Numbered from the stretch's first letter, positions 12,130 through 24,026 are shown. The stretch: 64,000 nt of DNA from Monodelphis domestica (GCF_027887165.1 NC_077234.1:169358388-169422387), one strand, 5' to 3'. Notes: generated by a model not told the origin, from the sequence alone. Made by a program: numbers and translations.

Positions 12130-13215
12130 ATGAGCAAACAACAGAAAAAGAAGATAGAAATTACAATAGACAGCTTCTATACAGCAAACGGAACAGAGGA
12201 GGAGGGATCAGCAAATGATAAATCAGAAATCCCAGTGAATTGGATACAGGCTTTGGAAGAACTCAAAATGCAATTCAAAACCCAATTAAGAGAGGCTGAA
12301 GACAATTGGGGAAAGAACTTAAAAACTAAGATAAGTCATCTGGAAACAGAAAATTAGTGTCTTGAAAGTCAAAATCAACCAGCTTGAAAATGAGGCAAAG
12401 AAGATGAAAGATGAGGCAAAGAAAATGAAAGATGAGGCAAAGGAGATGAAAGATGAGGTAAAGAGGATGAAAGATGACTCCATAGAAAATCAGACCAGAA
12501 AGAGAAGGATGACCAAAAATCCAGGGATGAAATCCAGTCTTTAAGAACCAGAACACAACAACTAGAATTAAGTGACCTCACAAGTCAGCAGGACACTATA
12601 AAACAAAACCAAAAGAATGAAAAAATTGAAGAAAATATGAAACATCTCATTCACAAAACAGAGGATTTAGAAAATTGTTCAAGGAGAGACAATTTAAGAA
12701 TCATTGGTCTACCGGAAGACTATGACAAAAGAAAAATCCTGGACACAATACTACAGGAAATTATTCAAAAAAACTGCCCCGATATTCTAGAACAAGAGGG
12801 AAAAGTAGAGATTGAAAGAATCCACAGATCACCTCCTATTCTTAATCCCCAACTGACAACACTCAGTAATGTTATAGCCAAATTCAAGAACTACCAGACC
12901 AAAGAAAAGATATTAAAAGCTGCCAAGAAGAAGCCATTCAGATACCATGAAACCACAGTGAGGATAACACAGGATCTGGCTTCATCCACACTGAAGGACC
13001 GAAAGGCATGGAATATGATATTCTGGAAAGCAAGGGAACTAGGTCTACAACCAAGAATCAAATACCCAGCAAAACTGACTATATTCTTATAGGGGAAAGT
13101 ATGGTCATTCAACAAAATAGAAGAATTCCAAGAATTTGCAAAGAAAAGACCAGATTTGAACAGAAAATTTGATGTCCAAGCACAGAACTCGAGAGAATCA
13201 TCAAAAGGTAATTAA
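12130..13215 (+). pseudogene. L1 ORF1 (ORF1p, RNA-binding chaperone), inactivated
   Basis: The probable start is ATG 12130 (MSKQQKKKIEITIDS). After the N-terminal region comes a coiled coil with a four-fold heptad repeat (12392-12475). The RRM domain (CSRRDNLRIIGLPEDYD, from about 12676) and the C-terminal domain (RPDLNRKF region) follow, with TAA at 13213-13215. Breaks seen: AAG to TAG at about 12355, a +1 base near 12368, a compensating -1 between 12478 and 12500, and a TAG at about 13090 after KLTIFL. The remaining frame is well kept. In an active L1, ORF1p forms trimers that coat L1 RNA in cytoplasmic particles. Confidence 0.85.
12392..12475 (+). repeat. Four 21-bp tandem repeats in ORF1 coiled coil
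   Basis: Units of the form gaggcaaagaagatgaaagat occur at 12392, 12413, 12434 and 12455 with one to three changes each. Each encodes one coiled-coil heptad (EAKKMKD, EAKKMKD, EAKEMKD, EVKRMKD). Repeats of 21 bases keep frame and heptad register, so they lengthen the trimer stalk without breaking the protein. Confidence 0.95.
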
Positions 13216-13734
13216 AAAAGAGGGGGGAAAGAAAAACAAAACACAACAAAAAAATTTTAATAGACTCAATAAGTTAAAATTATATGTATCCCTATAAGAA
13301 AAGAGGTCATTGGTAACTCTTAAAAACTGTTGTTATCACCTGAGCAGCTAGAAGAATTATACTTAGAGGGAACACTGACAAACTGTATAGGATGAAAGGA
13401 CAAGACATAAATAGATTTTTAGATATATGCATTCATAAATACATATACATGTGTATATATACATATATATATATATACAATTAGAGCTAAAAAAAGAGGT
13501 TAATACTAAAAGAAATGGGAAAAGAAACAAATGGTGGTAAATTTATATGTCACAAAGAAGCTCATGGTGGGAGAGGGGAGAACATCAATACACTGGAAGG
13601 GTAAAGAGGTTGGAAATAGGAAATACTCAATTCTTACGTACTTTGAAAATGACCCAAAGAGGGAAGAACAATCCAATCCATTAGGGCAGAGAATAGATTT
13701 GCGCCCTATATGGGGAGTAGAAGGGTAATAAACG

Positions 13735-13870
13735 GACTGGTGGGGAGGGAAGCAGTACAAGGGAGGGAGAGGGTTGGGGGGTAATTTTAGAAAGACTACA
13801 GGGAAAATAAGGGGGGAAATAAGAAGGGAGGGGGGTAGAAAGGGAAGTAAAATAAGGGTGGGAACTAGGG
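13735..13870 (+). other. G-rich purine tract between L1 ORF1 and ORF2
   Basis: The plus strand has many runs of three to six G in a purine-only background (for example 'gggagggagagggttggggg', 'ggggggaaataagaaggg', 'gaggggggtag'). Such a tract could fold as a G-quadruplex in the RNA or displaced strand. It lies in the L1 inter-ORF spacer (about 13216-13947), which otherwise holds only an AT microsatellite near 13445-13480. Confidence 0.5.
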
Positions 13871-13947
13871 GAACTGATTAAAAACAAACATTGGTGTAGA
13901 AGGAAATAGTGAAAGAAGAAAAGGCAGGACCAGGAGTAGAAATCAAA

Positions 13948-16900
13948 ATGCTGGGAAATACACAGCTAGTAATCATAACTCTGAATGTGAATGGAATGAA
14001 TTCACCCATAAAATGCAAGCAAATAGCAGAGTGGATTAGAATCCAAAACCCTACCATATGCTGTTTACAAGAAAAACACATGAGGAAAGTAGATACTCAT
14101 AGGGTGAAAGTAAGAGGATGGAGCCAAATCTATTGGGCATCAATTGATAAAAAGAAGGCAGGAGTCACAATCATGATATCCGACAAAGCCAAAGTAAAAA
14201 CAAATCTAGTTAAAAGAGATAGGGAATGTAATTACATTCCGATAAAAGGCAGTATAGACAACGAGGAAATATCTGTACTCAACATGTATGCACCAAATGG
14301 CATAGCATCCAAATTTCTAAAGGAGAAACTAGTGGAGCTCAAGGATGAAATAGATAGAAAAACTATACTAGTGAGAGACCTGAACCTTCCTCTATCTGAA
14401 CAAGATAAATCAAACCGAAAAATAAATAAGAAAAAGGTAAGAGAAGTGAGTGAAATCTTAGAAAAATTAGAGTTAGTAGACATGTGGAGAAAAATAAATA
14501 GGGACAAAAAGGAATATACCTTCTTTTCAGCAGCACATGGTACTTTCACAAAAATTGACCATGTATTAAGGCATAAAAACATTTCAAACAAATGCAAAAA
14601 AGCAGAAATAACAAATGCAACCTTCTCAGACTACAATGCAATGAAAATAACAATTAGTAAGGGTACATGGAGAGGTAAATCAAAAATTAATTGGAAATTG
14701 AACAATCCAATTCTCCCAAACCAGTTAATTAACGAACAAATCAGAGAAACAATTAATAACTTCATTGAAGAAAATGACAATGATGAGACATACTTTCAAA
14801 ACCTATGGGATGCAGCCAAAGCAGTACTCGGGGGTAAACTTATATCCTTGAGTTAATATATTAACAAATTAAGAAGGGCAGAGGTCAATGAATTGGGCAT
14901 GCAAATTAAAAAACTAGAAAGCGAACAAATTAAAAATCTTCAGATGAAGACTAAATTAGAGATCCGAAAAATTAATAAAATTGAAAGTCAAAGAACTATT
15001 GATTTAATAAATAAGACTAGAAGCAAGTACTTTGAAAAAAAATAAAATAGACAAAATACTAGCCAGTCTAATTTAAAAAGGGAAAGAAAAAAACCAAATT
15101 GACGGTATCCAAGATGAAAAGGGAGACCTTACCTCAAATGAAGAGGAAATTAAGGCAATCATTAAAAACTACTATGCCCAATTATATGGCAACAAATATG
15201 GCAATCTAGATGATATGGATGAATACTTACAAAAATATAAATTGCCTAGACTAACAGAGGAAGAAATAATTTACCTAAACAACCCCATATCAGAAAAAAA
15301 AATTGAACAAGCCATCAAAGAACTACCTAAGAAATAATCCCCAGGTCCAGATGGATTCACAAATGAATTCTATCAAACATTCAAAGGACAACTAATCCCA
15401 ATATTATACAAACTATTTGACAGAATAAGCAAAGAAGGAGTTCTACCAAATTCATTTTACCACACAAATATGGTACTGATCCCAAAGCCAGGCAGGTCAA
15501 AAACAGAGAAAGAAAACTATGGACCAATCTCCTTAATGAATATAGATGCAAAAATCTTAAATAGGATATTAGCAAAAAGACTCCAGCAAGTGAACACAAG
15601 GGTTATTCACTATGACCAGGTAGGATTCATACCAGGAATGCAAGAATGGTTCAATATTAGAAAAAAACATCCACATAATTGACCATATTAACAAGCAAAC
15701 CAACAAAAATCACATGATTGTCTCAATAGATGCAGAAAAAGCCTTTGATAAAATACAACACCCATTCCTATTGAAAACACTAGAAAGTATAGGAATAGAA
15801 GGGTCTTTCCTAAAAATAATAAACTATATATATCTAAAACCATCAGCAAACATCATCTGCAATGGGGATAAACTAGAAGCCTTCCCAATAAGATCAGGAG
15901 TGAAACAAGGATGCCCATTATCACCTCTATTATTTAACATTGTACTAGAAACACTAGCATTAGCAATTAGAGAAGAAAAAGAAATTGAAGGCAATGAGAA
16001 GACCAAGCTTTCACTCTTTGCAGATGATATGATGGTTTACTTAAAGAATCCTAGAGAATCAGCCAAAAAGCTAGTCAAAAATATCAATAATTTTAGCAAA
16101 ATTGCAGGATACAAAATAAACCCACATAAGTCATCAGCATTTCTATATATCTCCAACCCATTTCAGCAGCAAGAATTAGAAAGAGAAATTTCATTTAAAA
16201 TCATCCTAGACAATATAAAATACTTAGGAGTCTATCTGCGGAGACAAAACACAGGAACTATACGAACACAACTACAAAACACTCTCCACACAATTAAAAC
16301 TAGATATAAACAATTGGAAAAACATTGATTGCTCATGGGTGGGACGAGCTAACATAATAAAAATGACAATCCTACCCAAATTAATTTACTTATTTAGTGC
16401 CATACCCATTGAACTACCAAAAAACTTTTTTACTGAAATAGAAAAAAAAAACAAAGTTCATTTGGAAGACCAAAAGATCAAGGATATCCAGGGAAATTAT
16501 GAAAAAAAGATTGCAAAGGAAGGAGGACTTGCAGTCCCAGATCTCAAATTATATTACAAAGCAATAGTCATCAAAACAATTTGGTATGGCTAAGAGACAG
16601 ACAAGTGGATCAGTGGACTAGACTTGGGGTAAATGGCCTCAGCAAGACAGTCTATGATAAATCCAAAGATCCCAGTTTTTAAGACCAAAACCCACTATTT
16701 GATAAAAAGTGCTGGGAAAATTGGAAGACAGTATGGGAGAGATTAGGTTTGGATCAACATCTCACACCCTACACCAAGATAAACTCAGAATGGGTGAATA
16801 ACCTGAATATAAAGAAGGAAACTATAAGCAAATTAGGCAAACACAGAATAGAATACTTGTCAGATCTTTGGGAAAGGAAAGACTTTAAAACCAAGCAAGA

Positions 16901-17736
16901 GCTCGGAAAAAAAACACAAAATGTAAAATCAATAATTTTGATTACATCAAATTAAAAAATTTTTGTACAAACAAAACTAATGCATCGAAAATTAGAAGGG
17001 AAGCAACAAATTGGGAAACAATTTTCATTACAAAAACCTCTGACAAAGGTCTAATTACTCAAATTTATAAAGAGCTAAACCAGTTGTACAAAAAATCAAG
17101 CCATTCTCCAATTGAAAAACAGGCAAGGGACATGAATAGGCAATTTTCAGTTAAAGAAATCAAAACTATTAATAAGCACATGAAAAAGTGTCCTAAGTCT
17201 CTTTTAATTAGAGAGATGCAAATCAAAACAACTCTGAGGTATCACCTCACACCTAGCAGATTGGCTAACATGACAGCAAAGGAAATTAATGAGTGCTGGA
17301 GGGGATGTGGCAAAGTTGGGACATTAATGCATTGCTGGTGGAGTTGTGAATTGATCCAACCATCCTGGAAGGCAATTTGGAACTATGCCCTAAGGGCACT
17401 AAAAGACTATCTGCCCTTTGACCCAGTCATACCACTGCTGGGTTTGTATCCCAAAGAGATAATAATGAAAAAGACCTGTACAAGAATATCCATAGCTGCA
17501 CTCTTTGTGGTGGCCAAAAAAATTGGAAAATGAGGGGATGCCCTTCAATTGGGGAATGGCTGAACAAGTTGTGGTATCTGTTGGTGATGGAATACTATTG
17601 TGCTGGAAGGAATAATAAAGGGGAGGAATTCCATGGGGACTGGAACAACCTCCAAGAAGTAATGCAGAGCGAAAGGACCAGAACCAGGAAAACATTGTAC
17701 ACAGAGACTGATACACTGTTGTACAATCGAATGTAA
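13948..17736 (+). pseudogene. L1 ORF2 (endonuclease and reverse transcriptase), inactivated
   Basis: The start chosen is ATG 13948 (MLGNTQLVIITLNVNG). The endonuclease domain shows LNVNG, ICCLQE (catalytic Glu), MYAPNG and VRDLNLPLSE. The usual Ser-Asp-His near its end reads SDY (about 14627-14635), so a catalytic histidine is lost, while the two older L1 copies still encode His there. The reverse transcriptase (about 15470-16330) keeps SGVKQGCPLSP and the FADDM active site. The C-terminal Cys-rich domain is present (CWRGCGKVGTLMHCWWSC, about 17295). Length is about 1260 codons, like other L1s. Breaks include stops near 14854 and 15334 and at least six frame changes between 15040 and 17530. 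Confidence 0.9.
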
Positions 17737-18138
17737 TGAACTTCTCCATTAGTGGCAATGCAAAGACCCTGAACAAATTGGAGAAACCTATGAGAAAAAC
17801 CATTATCCACATCCAGGGGAAACACTGTGAGAGTAAAAACACCGAAGAAAAACAACTGCTTGAATACATGGGTTGAAGGGATACAGTTGGGGATGTAGAC
17901 TCTAAATGAACATCCTAGTGTAAAAAACAACACGGAAATAGTCCTGATCAAGGACACAAGTAATATCCAATGAAATTGTGCGTTGGCTGAGGGAAGAGTG
18001 GGTGGGGGGGAGGAGAGAAATAATGTGATTATTGTAACCAAGGAATAATGTTCCAAATTGACTAAATAAACTTATTCAAATGGAAAAAAAAATGAACAGA
18101 ATAAAACATCTCCTTCAATTCACCACATCAACTCTTAC

Positions 18139-18333
18139 CTTCAAGGAATTTGAACTGCTCTCCTTCTGGATATTTTTTTCTGCAATCTTTTTCTGACAAG
18201 TCCTACAAAGTTCTAGGAGGAATAACTCAAAAGCAATGACCAGGAAAGTCATAATGAAAGCAGATTTCCAGTCATAGTCAGAAATCCAGGACTCAAGATT
18301 CTCCCATAACACAGCAACTGTTTCTTCATCCAT
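18139..18333 (-). CDS. CCDC168: First coding exon of a single-span membrane protein, probable CCDC168
   Basis: On the minus strand ATG 18333-18331 has a good Kozak context (A at -3, G at +4). It opens 65 codons that end exactly at AAG followed by the donor GTAAGA (18138-18133), phase 0. The peptide begins MDEETVAVLWENLESWI, has a hydrophobic span at about residues 25-42 (SAFIMTFLVIAFELFLLE), then a Cys/Lys-rich cytosolic-type stretch (CRTCQKKIAEK) and a serine tail. The order and strand relative to TEX30 and POGLUT2 match human CCDC168, a giant, poorly understood coiled-coil gene. I cannot recall its N-terminus, so the name rests on synteny alone. The rest of the gene should lie to the left. 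I could not find a second exon between 1 and 11040, so it may lie outside the window. Confidence 0.55.
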
Positions 18334-19330
18334 TATTATTAGCTCTCCTTCTTTGACACAATAATATCACTTTTGTATATTAATATAATGCTTCTAATAG
18401 TTGTGGGTTGCTGTTCCATTCTTAAGTCATCAAATTAGAATGCCTGAAAACACTTATAGTTGGAATAGCCATTTTTCATAACCACATTCAGTGCCCTGTC
18501 AGAGGAAAGTATCACTACAAGCCCATTGTGCTACCAAATGTAACAACAGTGACTATTCTTGGTGTTGACTGCAGTGAGAAACGTGTCATAGTAGGTCAAA
18601 CTGAGCTCATATAAATTGACTCTGGCCCCTAAGAAAACTAAATTTTGGGGAGGCATTTGGGACCATTGGCCAACTGGTTTACCAAAATCTAGGTGGGGGA
18701 AAGCCATATGGATTTCAGAAAGCATCATGGGACTAATCATTGATTAAACTGATGGACATATCATGTATTAAACACAAGGCTCTGGGAATATAAAGACAAA
18801 AATTAAATAATTCTTGTCTTCAAAAAGCTTACATTATGTAGGAATATAGCTTTAGATCTGAAAGGTATATTAAAGGTCACCTAGTCCAATCCTTTCATTC
18901 AACTGATGAAGGAAAAGGTCACCCACATATTTAGAACTGAGGGAAACAATTTTTAGGAGCAATCATTAATTCTCTTGTCACATCCTAAAAAAATTCTACA
19001 GATAGAAATTATGACAAAAAATCATTTTAGTTATGATTCATTCTTTCTAGTTGGGGCTCTATTAAAGAAATTGACAGGAATCATATGTATTTTGTGTAGC
19101 TATCATATTAGGAAAATAGGATTAGGCTTGAACTCAGTATTCCTGGATGCAATTTCAGGCTCATATATTTTCTAGATGTGGAACCATGGGTGAATTTCTT
19201 TACCTTCCTGAGATTTATTTTTCCTCTTTTCCAAAATGGGCATCATAAAACTCATACTACTGATCTCACAGAATTGTGAGGAGAATGCCGTTAACCACAA
19301 AGTGCTATAAATGTCAGCTATTGTGTAGTG
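18334..19330. other. 5' flank of the candidate CCDC168 exon; otherwise unassigned
   Basis: About 18845-18930 ('aggtcacctagtccaatcc') looks like the 3' end of an old MIR/L2-type repeat. The rest has no recognisable gene. No CpG-rich promoter is seen, so a tissue-restricted promoter or an upstream non-coding exon is likely if the exon is real. Confidence 0.35.
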
Positions 19331-19334
19331 ATCT

Positions 19335-19505
19335 TATTTGTTAGGAAAGGACATTGAAATTGGAGTCAGAGGACCTGGATTTATAGTTTTCTGGCTCTGT
19401 CATTCACTACCTGTGTGATCTTGGGAAAATCACTCTACCTATTTGGCCTAATCTGGAACAAAAAAGTTGGGCTAAGTCACCTTTAAGGTCCCTTCCAGTT
19501 CTAAA
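19335..19505 (+). repeat. MIR SINE
   Basis: The order 'ttggagtcagaggacctgga', 'cactacctgtgtgatcttgg', 'ggtcccttccagttctaaaa' is the MIR body in forward orientation. 19510-19790 has nothing recognisable. Confidence 0.7.
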
Positions 19506-19794
19506 ATCTAGGCTCCTCAGAACTAAAACACTGATCTGTGGACATGGCCATCGTTGGAAGGAATCATCATCATTTTCAATCCTGTCTCTTACAGACTACA
19601 ATGAAACTTAAAATAATAATAATAAGACACCTTAGCAAAATCTAGAGCCAAGTTGCATGCTCATAATTAGGAATGACTGAAAAATATTAGTAGGAAACTA
19701 GATAAAGTCATGAAATTCTGATGATTAGGTTCACTACAAATTTATTTTCTAGTCTCAACTGGGCCCTCACTGCAACAAAGCAATTCTTCTACTT

Positions 19795-20130
19795 AGTCAA
19801 TCAATAAGCATTTATTAAATACCCATTATGTGCCTGGCACTATGCTAAGTGCTAGAGATATAAAAAGAGGCCAAAAAAAAAAAAAACCAGTCCCTGTCCT
19901 TAAAGAGCTTACAATCTAAAGGGGAAAACCACATACACATAAATATATATAAAACAAACTATATACAACATAAATAGGAAAAAACAAACAGAGGAAATAA
20001 GAAGGGACATGGGAAGGCTTCTTATAAATGATGGGATTTTACTTAAAGAAAGCCAGAGAGTTTAGTAGTCAGAGGGGGAGAAGGGAGAGCTTTTCAGACA
20101 TGAGTGACAGAAAAAAATACATGGAGACAA
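19795..20130 (+). repeat. Ancient retroposon of L2/L3-related type
   Basis: The block starts 'caatcaataagcatttatta', continues 'tatgtgcctggcactatgct' and 'aaagagcttacaatctaaa', and ends with 'ggaaggcttcttataaatga' and 'gagagcttttcagacatga'. This order recurs across mammalian genomes in old non-LTR retroposons. I cannot assign the exact subfamily. Related pieces are seen at about 30580-30860 and 60890-61100. Confidence 0.45.
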
Positions 20131-20289
20131 TGGATGGCCTACTCCTTCCCTAACTGTTTCTCTTCCACATAACAGTGAGTGTTCCAGGTGCTTTGATCTC
20201 TTCTCAGACCCCCCAAAGCACTTCCTATCTCCATCTATTGAGCTAAGGAGCTCATGTGATACTTCACTGAAAGAACTGTGGCCATTTGG

Positions 20290-21205
20290 CAAGTGCTCTG
20301 TCTTCTCTCTTTCTCATATTACATCCCTCTGACAGTATCACTCACTATCTGCTCCTTCATTCCTATCCCTGATAAAGAGTTAATCCTCCTTACCAAAGCT
20401 AGTCTCTCTAGGGTACCTTTAATTCCACGGGCTCTTCTTCTCCAGCAGATTGCTCCCATTATCATCCCCTCTCTCTTTTATCTTCAGTCTGTCCCCAGTT
20501 ACTGGTTCCTTCCCTCCTCTAAAAAACATTCATATCATTTCCCCTACCCCATCCTTAAAAAGCCCTCATTGGTCCTACCATGTTGTTCTACTTCAGTCAT
20601 TTTCATTATATCTGACTCTTTGTGATCCCACTTGGGGAAAACAGGCTTAGGAAACTTCCCTAGTCACGCAGCTAGTAAATGTCTGAGGCTAGATTTGAAC
20701 TCATGAAAATGAGTCTTCCTAAACGCTTCCTGACTCCAAGTCCAGGCACTCTGTCCCCTGTGGCACCCAGCTATCCCTTGCTCCTAACATGGCCAGCGGC
20801 TGTCGCCTTTGTCATTCCTCCCTTTCTTTTCTAAGTTCCTTGAGAAAGCCAGCACACTCGGTACCTCCATTTCTTCTCCTCTGATTCTCTTCTAAAATCT
20901 CTATAACCTGATTTCTAATTTCATTGTTTACCAAAAAACTACTTACTCTGAAGCTGTGATCTTAATTCCCAAATCGAATGCTTTTTTTTTTCAGTCTTCA
21001 TCTGTCATCATTCTGGACCACTTGACATCATCGATCACTTCCTCTTACTCTATATTCGCTTGTCTGGGTTTTCTCTTGGTTCTGTTCACTTGGCAGTCTC
21101 CTTGGCTGGACTTTCATCCAAGCTTTGTGCATTGACCACCAGGGTTCCTCTGCCACCCATGTTCCCCAAGGCTCTGTTCTTCTTTGTAAGTCCATATCTA
21201 ATACA
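20290..21205 (+). repeat. L2 LINE ORF2-derived fragment, split by a SINE
   Basis: The C-rich sense strand resembles the L2 ORF2 C-terminal region: 'ccctcattggtcctaccat' before the SINE; 'gaccacttgacatcatcgat' and 'gggttcctctgccacccatg' after it. These correspond to the 'ttcgacactgttgacca' and 'ggtgttcctcagggctc' part of L2. The SINE at 20588-20780 separates the halves. The 115-codon open frame at 20278 is a remnant of this old ORF, not a gene. Confidence 0.55.
20588..20780 (-). repeat. tRNA-derived SINE (longer tail type), reverse
   Basis: The reverse complement has the tail 'cacaaagagtcagatataat', the middle 'ttcaaatctagcctcagac' and the head 'ggatagctgggtgccacag'. This is the SINE subtype whose 3' part includes the 'gtcacaaagagtcagacacgactga' motif. 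Confidence 0.75.
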
Positions 21206-21282
21206 ATGGCTGGCACATGATAATGTTAATAAATACTTATTGATTGGTTGAATGATAGCATAAGAGAAAATGCTTACATTTT

Positions 21283-21487
21283 ATTTTTTTTTTAACCTTT
21301 ACCTTCTGTTTTAGAACCAAAACCAAGTTTCAGTTCCAAGACAAAAGAATGGTAAGGGATAGGCAATTGAGGTTAAGTGACTTGTCCAAGATCACACAGC
21401 TAGGAAGTGACGGAGGCCAAATTTGAACTCAGATCCTCCCAGCTCCCAGGACTGATTGTCTATCCCCTATATCACCTAGCTACCTCC
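21283..21487 (-). repeat. tRNA-derived marsupial SINE, reverse
   Basis: It starts with a T-rich tail on the plus strand, then 'taccttctgttttagaacca', 'aggttaagtgacttgtccaa' and 'tttgaactcagatcctccc', and ends with 'tatcacctagctacctcc'. It is moderately diverged. Confidence 0.82.
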
Positions 21488-21489
21488 TA

Positions 21490-22714
21490 TTATTGCATTT
21501 TAAGAAATCATGGATATGAGGAAGACATAGAAAGATTTGCATTAAGTCCTGTGAAGTGAAAGAATAGAAGCAGCATAACAATATAATATGTTACATGCTG
21601 CACACAATAATGGAAAAGAAAACAACACTAAAAGGCAGCCAAATTCTGATTAATTTTGGATCAATATTGGTTCTGGAGAGCAGATGATGAAACACATGTC
21701 TTGAGAAAGATGGGGAGTTACAGATGGGAAATTTTGCACACACCATCAGATAGGGTCAGTTTCTCTTTTGTTTTGCTTAATTGTTTTCCTTTGTTACAAG
21801 GGAAGATTCAATGTGAGCATAGGGAGGGGAAGAGAAGGGGACTATATATATATATATATATATGTATAAATATATAATATTTTTAAATTATATTAAATGA
21901 CACAAATTGCATATTTTAAAAAATTAGTCACAATGTGAATTGGTTTCCCTACAACTGTTTCCCAATAATCCATTCCATTATAACATAATGATGCTTCAGT
22001 ATGGTTCAAAGTGTGTCTTGGGGTTTCTCCATATAGCGATTGTTGAAGTTGTGTCAGAACTAAGGGTAAGATGGAGGGAGACCTCTGTGGTCAGTAGCTT
22101 CTCATTCTCCCCTCAAAACCCACAAACCATAGGTCACACACCCTTACAAACCCTACCAGTGTCAGCCTTAGTCAAAAGTGGCCAGAAAACTAAAACCGGA
22201 ACCAAAAGACTCAGGACTGTATTTGAATCTCTTCTAGGCTGTATGTCTTGGTTCAAGTTACACTCAATTTCTCTCTTCCTCCATAAAAATGAAGTCATTA
22301 TTGGGCTGAAGATCTTTAAGGCTCCTTACAGTGCTGACATCCGTGGGTTCCAGGATGGGGAAATTGCAGCCTTCCTTTCCTCTGAAGCAGGCATTAGTGC
22401 TTCCACTTAGAGGTACTAAGAACTGAGGCAATCTGAAAGAAACACAATATGCCTTTAAGGGCCCTTCAAGTCCTAACAATGATCTGACTATAACAACTTC
22501 TGGCAAGGAATTGGCTGGACACAAAAAGAACCACCAAATTAAAAAACCCTGGGATTTCTGGTTCTTCCCAACTTGGGAAGAATAGAACTGAACATGAGAT
22601 CCACCCTCAGACAGGAGGCAGAGGTTTTCCACTGGGATGGCAGAACTTTTGAGGACTGTTAGGAAGAGGGGAGAAGGGAGAGGTGGTGGCCTCATGGCAT
22701 CTTCAAGACCCATG
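21490..22714. other. Unassigned intergenic sequence with (TA)n tract
   Basis: A (TA) microsatellite lies at about 21844-21863. I see no exon with good splice sites and no clear repeat family in the rest. Open frames at 21940-22410 (+) and 22264-22713 (-) have no recognisable content. Confidence 0.4.
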
Positions 22715-22718
22715 GTAA

Positions 22719-23408
22719 TGTAAGGGTAATTTTAGGGTTGTGACTTAATCTAAATTTATTTGGTCACCAGAGAAAATCCCAAATAAAATACCCAAGTCAG
22801 TTTGGAAATTTATGGTGATTTTAATTAATATAGAGGGAAGGAATTAAGGAGAAGGGGGGAGGGTATAGGATTTCTCCTACCTGACCTGTGCCAGGGGAAG
22901 TTCAAAGACCTCTGCCACAAGGTTTTTTAAGAAGATTAGCAGCTTTCTCTAAGAGGATAGTGTTTGGAAGGTAAAGGAGAAAGTGTCAGCCTAAACTCCA
23001 AGAGAACTCAGCTAAGATGCCTGAACCTGAACTAGCTACTCAGCTTCTCCCAGTATAGTATCAAGGAAAACTCACCGCCAAACTGGACAATAGCTGCTGC
23101 CACACCAAGATGCTGGAAGGCTTAGCACTCTGCCATCCAGAGCTACCTCTCCAGGGAAAGAGGCCCAAGAGAGGAAGTGACGCCAAATATATAGATGGTT
23201 TTACATCACTTTCCTGCATCTCACATGTACCAAAGATATCTTGGGCTTGACTTAGGACAGCTCAGGGGTCTGTCAGTTGTTTCTGATTTGTCATTTGCTA
23301 GCACATGTCTGTCATAGACCATCCTCCTAAATACTTAATGCTTAAGTATGGGTGTAGACATTCCTGTTTTTGTTAGACTAAGTAGGGTGGAGTAATCTAA
23401 AGTTCACA
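22719..23408 (-). mobile_element. Solo LTR fossil (class I-like), 690 bp
   Basis: The ends are TGTAAGGG..TTCACA on the plus strand, flanked by a 4-bp direct repeat GTAA (22715-22718 and 23409-23412). The stretch with 'ggtcaccagagaaaatccca' is the reverse complement of the end of the LTR at 42184-43067, so both belong to one family and this copy is reversed. A 4-bp duplication is usual for gammaretrovirus-like (ERV1) elements. No internal viral sequence adjoins it. Confidence 0.75.
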
Positions 23409-23412
23409 GTAA

Positions 23413-24025
23413 GTAGTCAGTGCCTGAAAAGGCAGAAATTGCCTTACTTTCAGAAGATTATTTCACCTGGTAGAGGATAACAATAAAATCAGTCCTGGAA
23501 AGACCATAAAACTTGAATCCGACCGCTTCATTTTACAGATGATGAAAATGAAACCCGAAGAGCTGAAAGGACATGCCTTCCAAATACTCTTTCCATGAAC
23601 ACTCTTATCCTTCTAGTTTGTGATATAATAATCAGCAGACTAGTATCTTTCTTTCCTAACAACAGAATCATTATTTACATGAGGCCCATCTCAAATAGAT
23701 CTTCCTCAAATGAGATGTTTTGTGCTGTATTCACTCCTGGGCACAATGTTCTTTCATTCCTGTACTAAAGTTTTAATATGGCTTAATTCCATTTTAGACT
23801 ACAGAGGAAACTAGTCTTTAAAGAAATGAAAAGGAACAATAGCTCCCCCTCCTGATTAAGATCTATCTTTACACAGGGGCAAATCATTCTCCTCAATTTT
23901 TGCTTTTTTCAGATAATAACGATTGGGATCTTGATTTTTACATCACAGAAATTATTTTTTTGGATATCCTCCTGATCTTCCCCAGATTACTCAAATCCTT
24001 ACCAAAAGCACCCTTGAAACAAAGA
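23413..24025. other. Unassigned intergenic sequence
   Basis: About 23460-23580 has a MIR-like reverse piece ('attttacagatgatgaaaat'). Nothing else is recognised. Confidence 0.35.
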
Positions 24026-24026
24026 T

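Larger units (their letters stand above)
11052..18087 (+). mobile_element. Nearly full-length L1 LINE (~7.0 kb), inactivated
   Basis: The element begins 'ggaggaggcagagtcaagat', the usual marsupial L1 5' end. It has a tandem-monomer 5' UTR (about 11320-11980), ORF1 (12130-13215), a purine-rich spacer, ORF2 (13948-17736), a 3' UTR and a short A-rich tail. It is flanked by an imperfect target duplication, AAAATTGAATAG at 11040-11051 and AAAAATGAACAG at 18088-18099 (10 of 12 match). Both reading frames carry nonsense and frameshift changes, so it is dead. It is still far better preserved than the copies at 2998, 34548 and 45057 and is probably the youngest LINE here. It lies just 3' of the donor of the exon at 18139, so it would sit in that gene's intron. 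Confidence 0.95.

Noticed and set aside
17399-18056. Minus-strand frames of 153-156 codons
   Set aside because: They are antisense to L1 ORF2 and the L1 3' UTR.
22264-22713. 149-codon minus-strand open frame
   Set aside because: No domain, no splice signals of note and no homologue that I recognise; the opposite strand is open as well.
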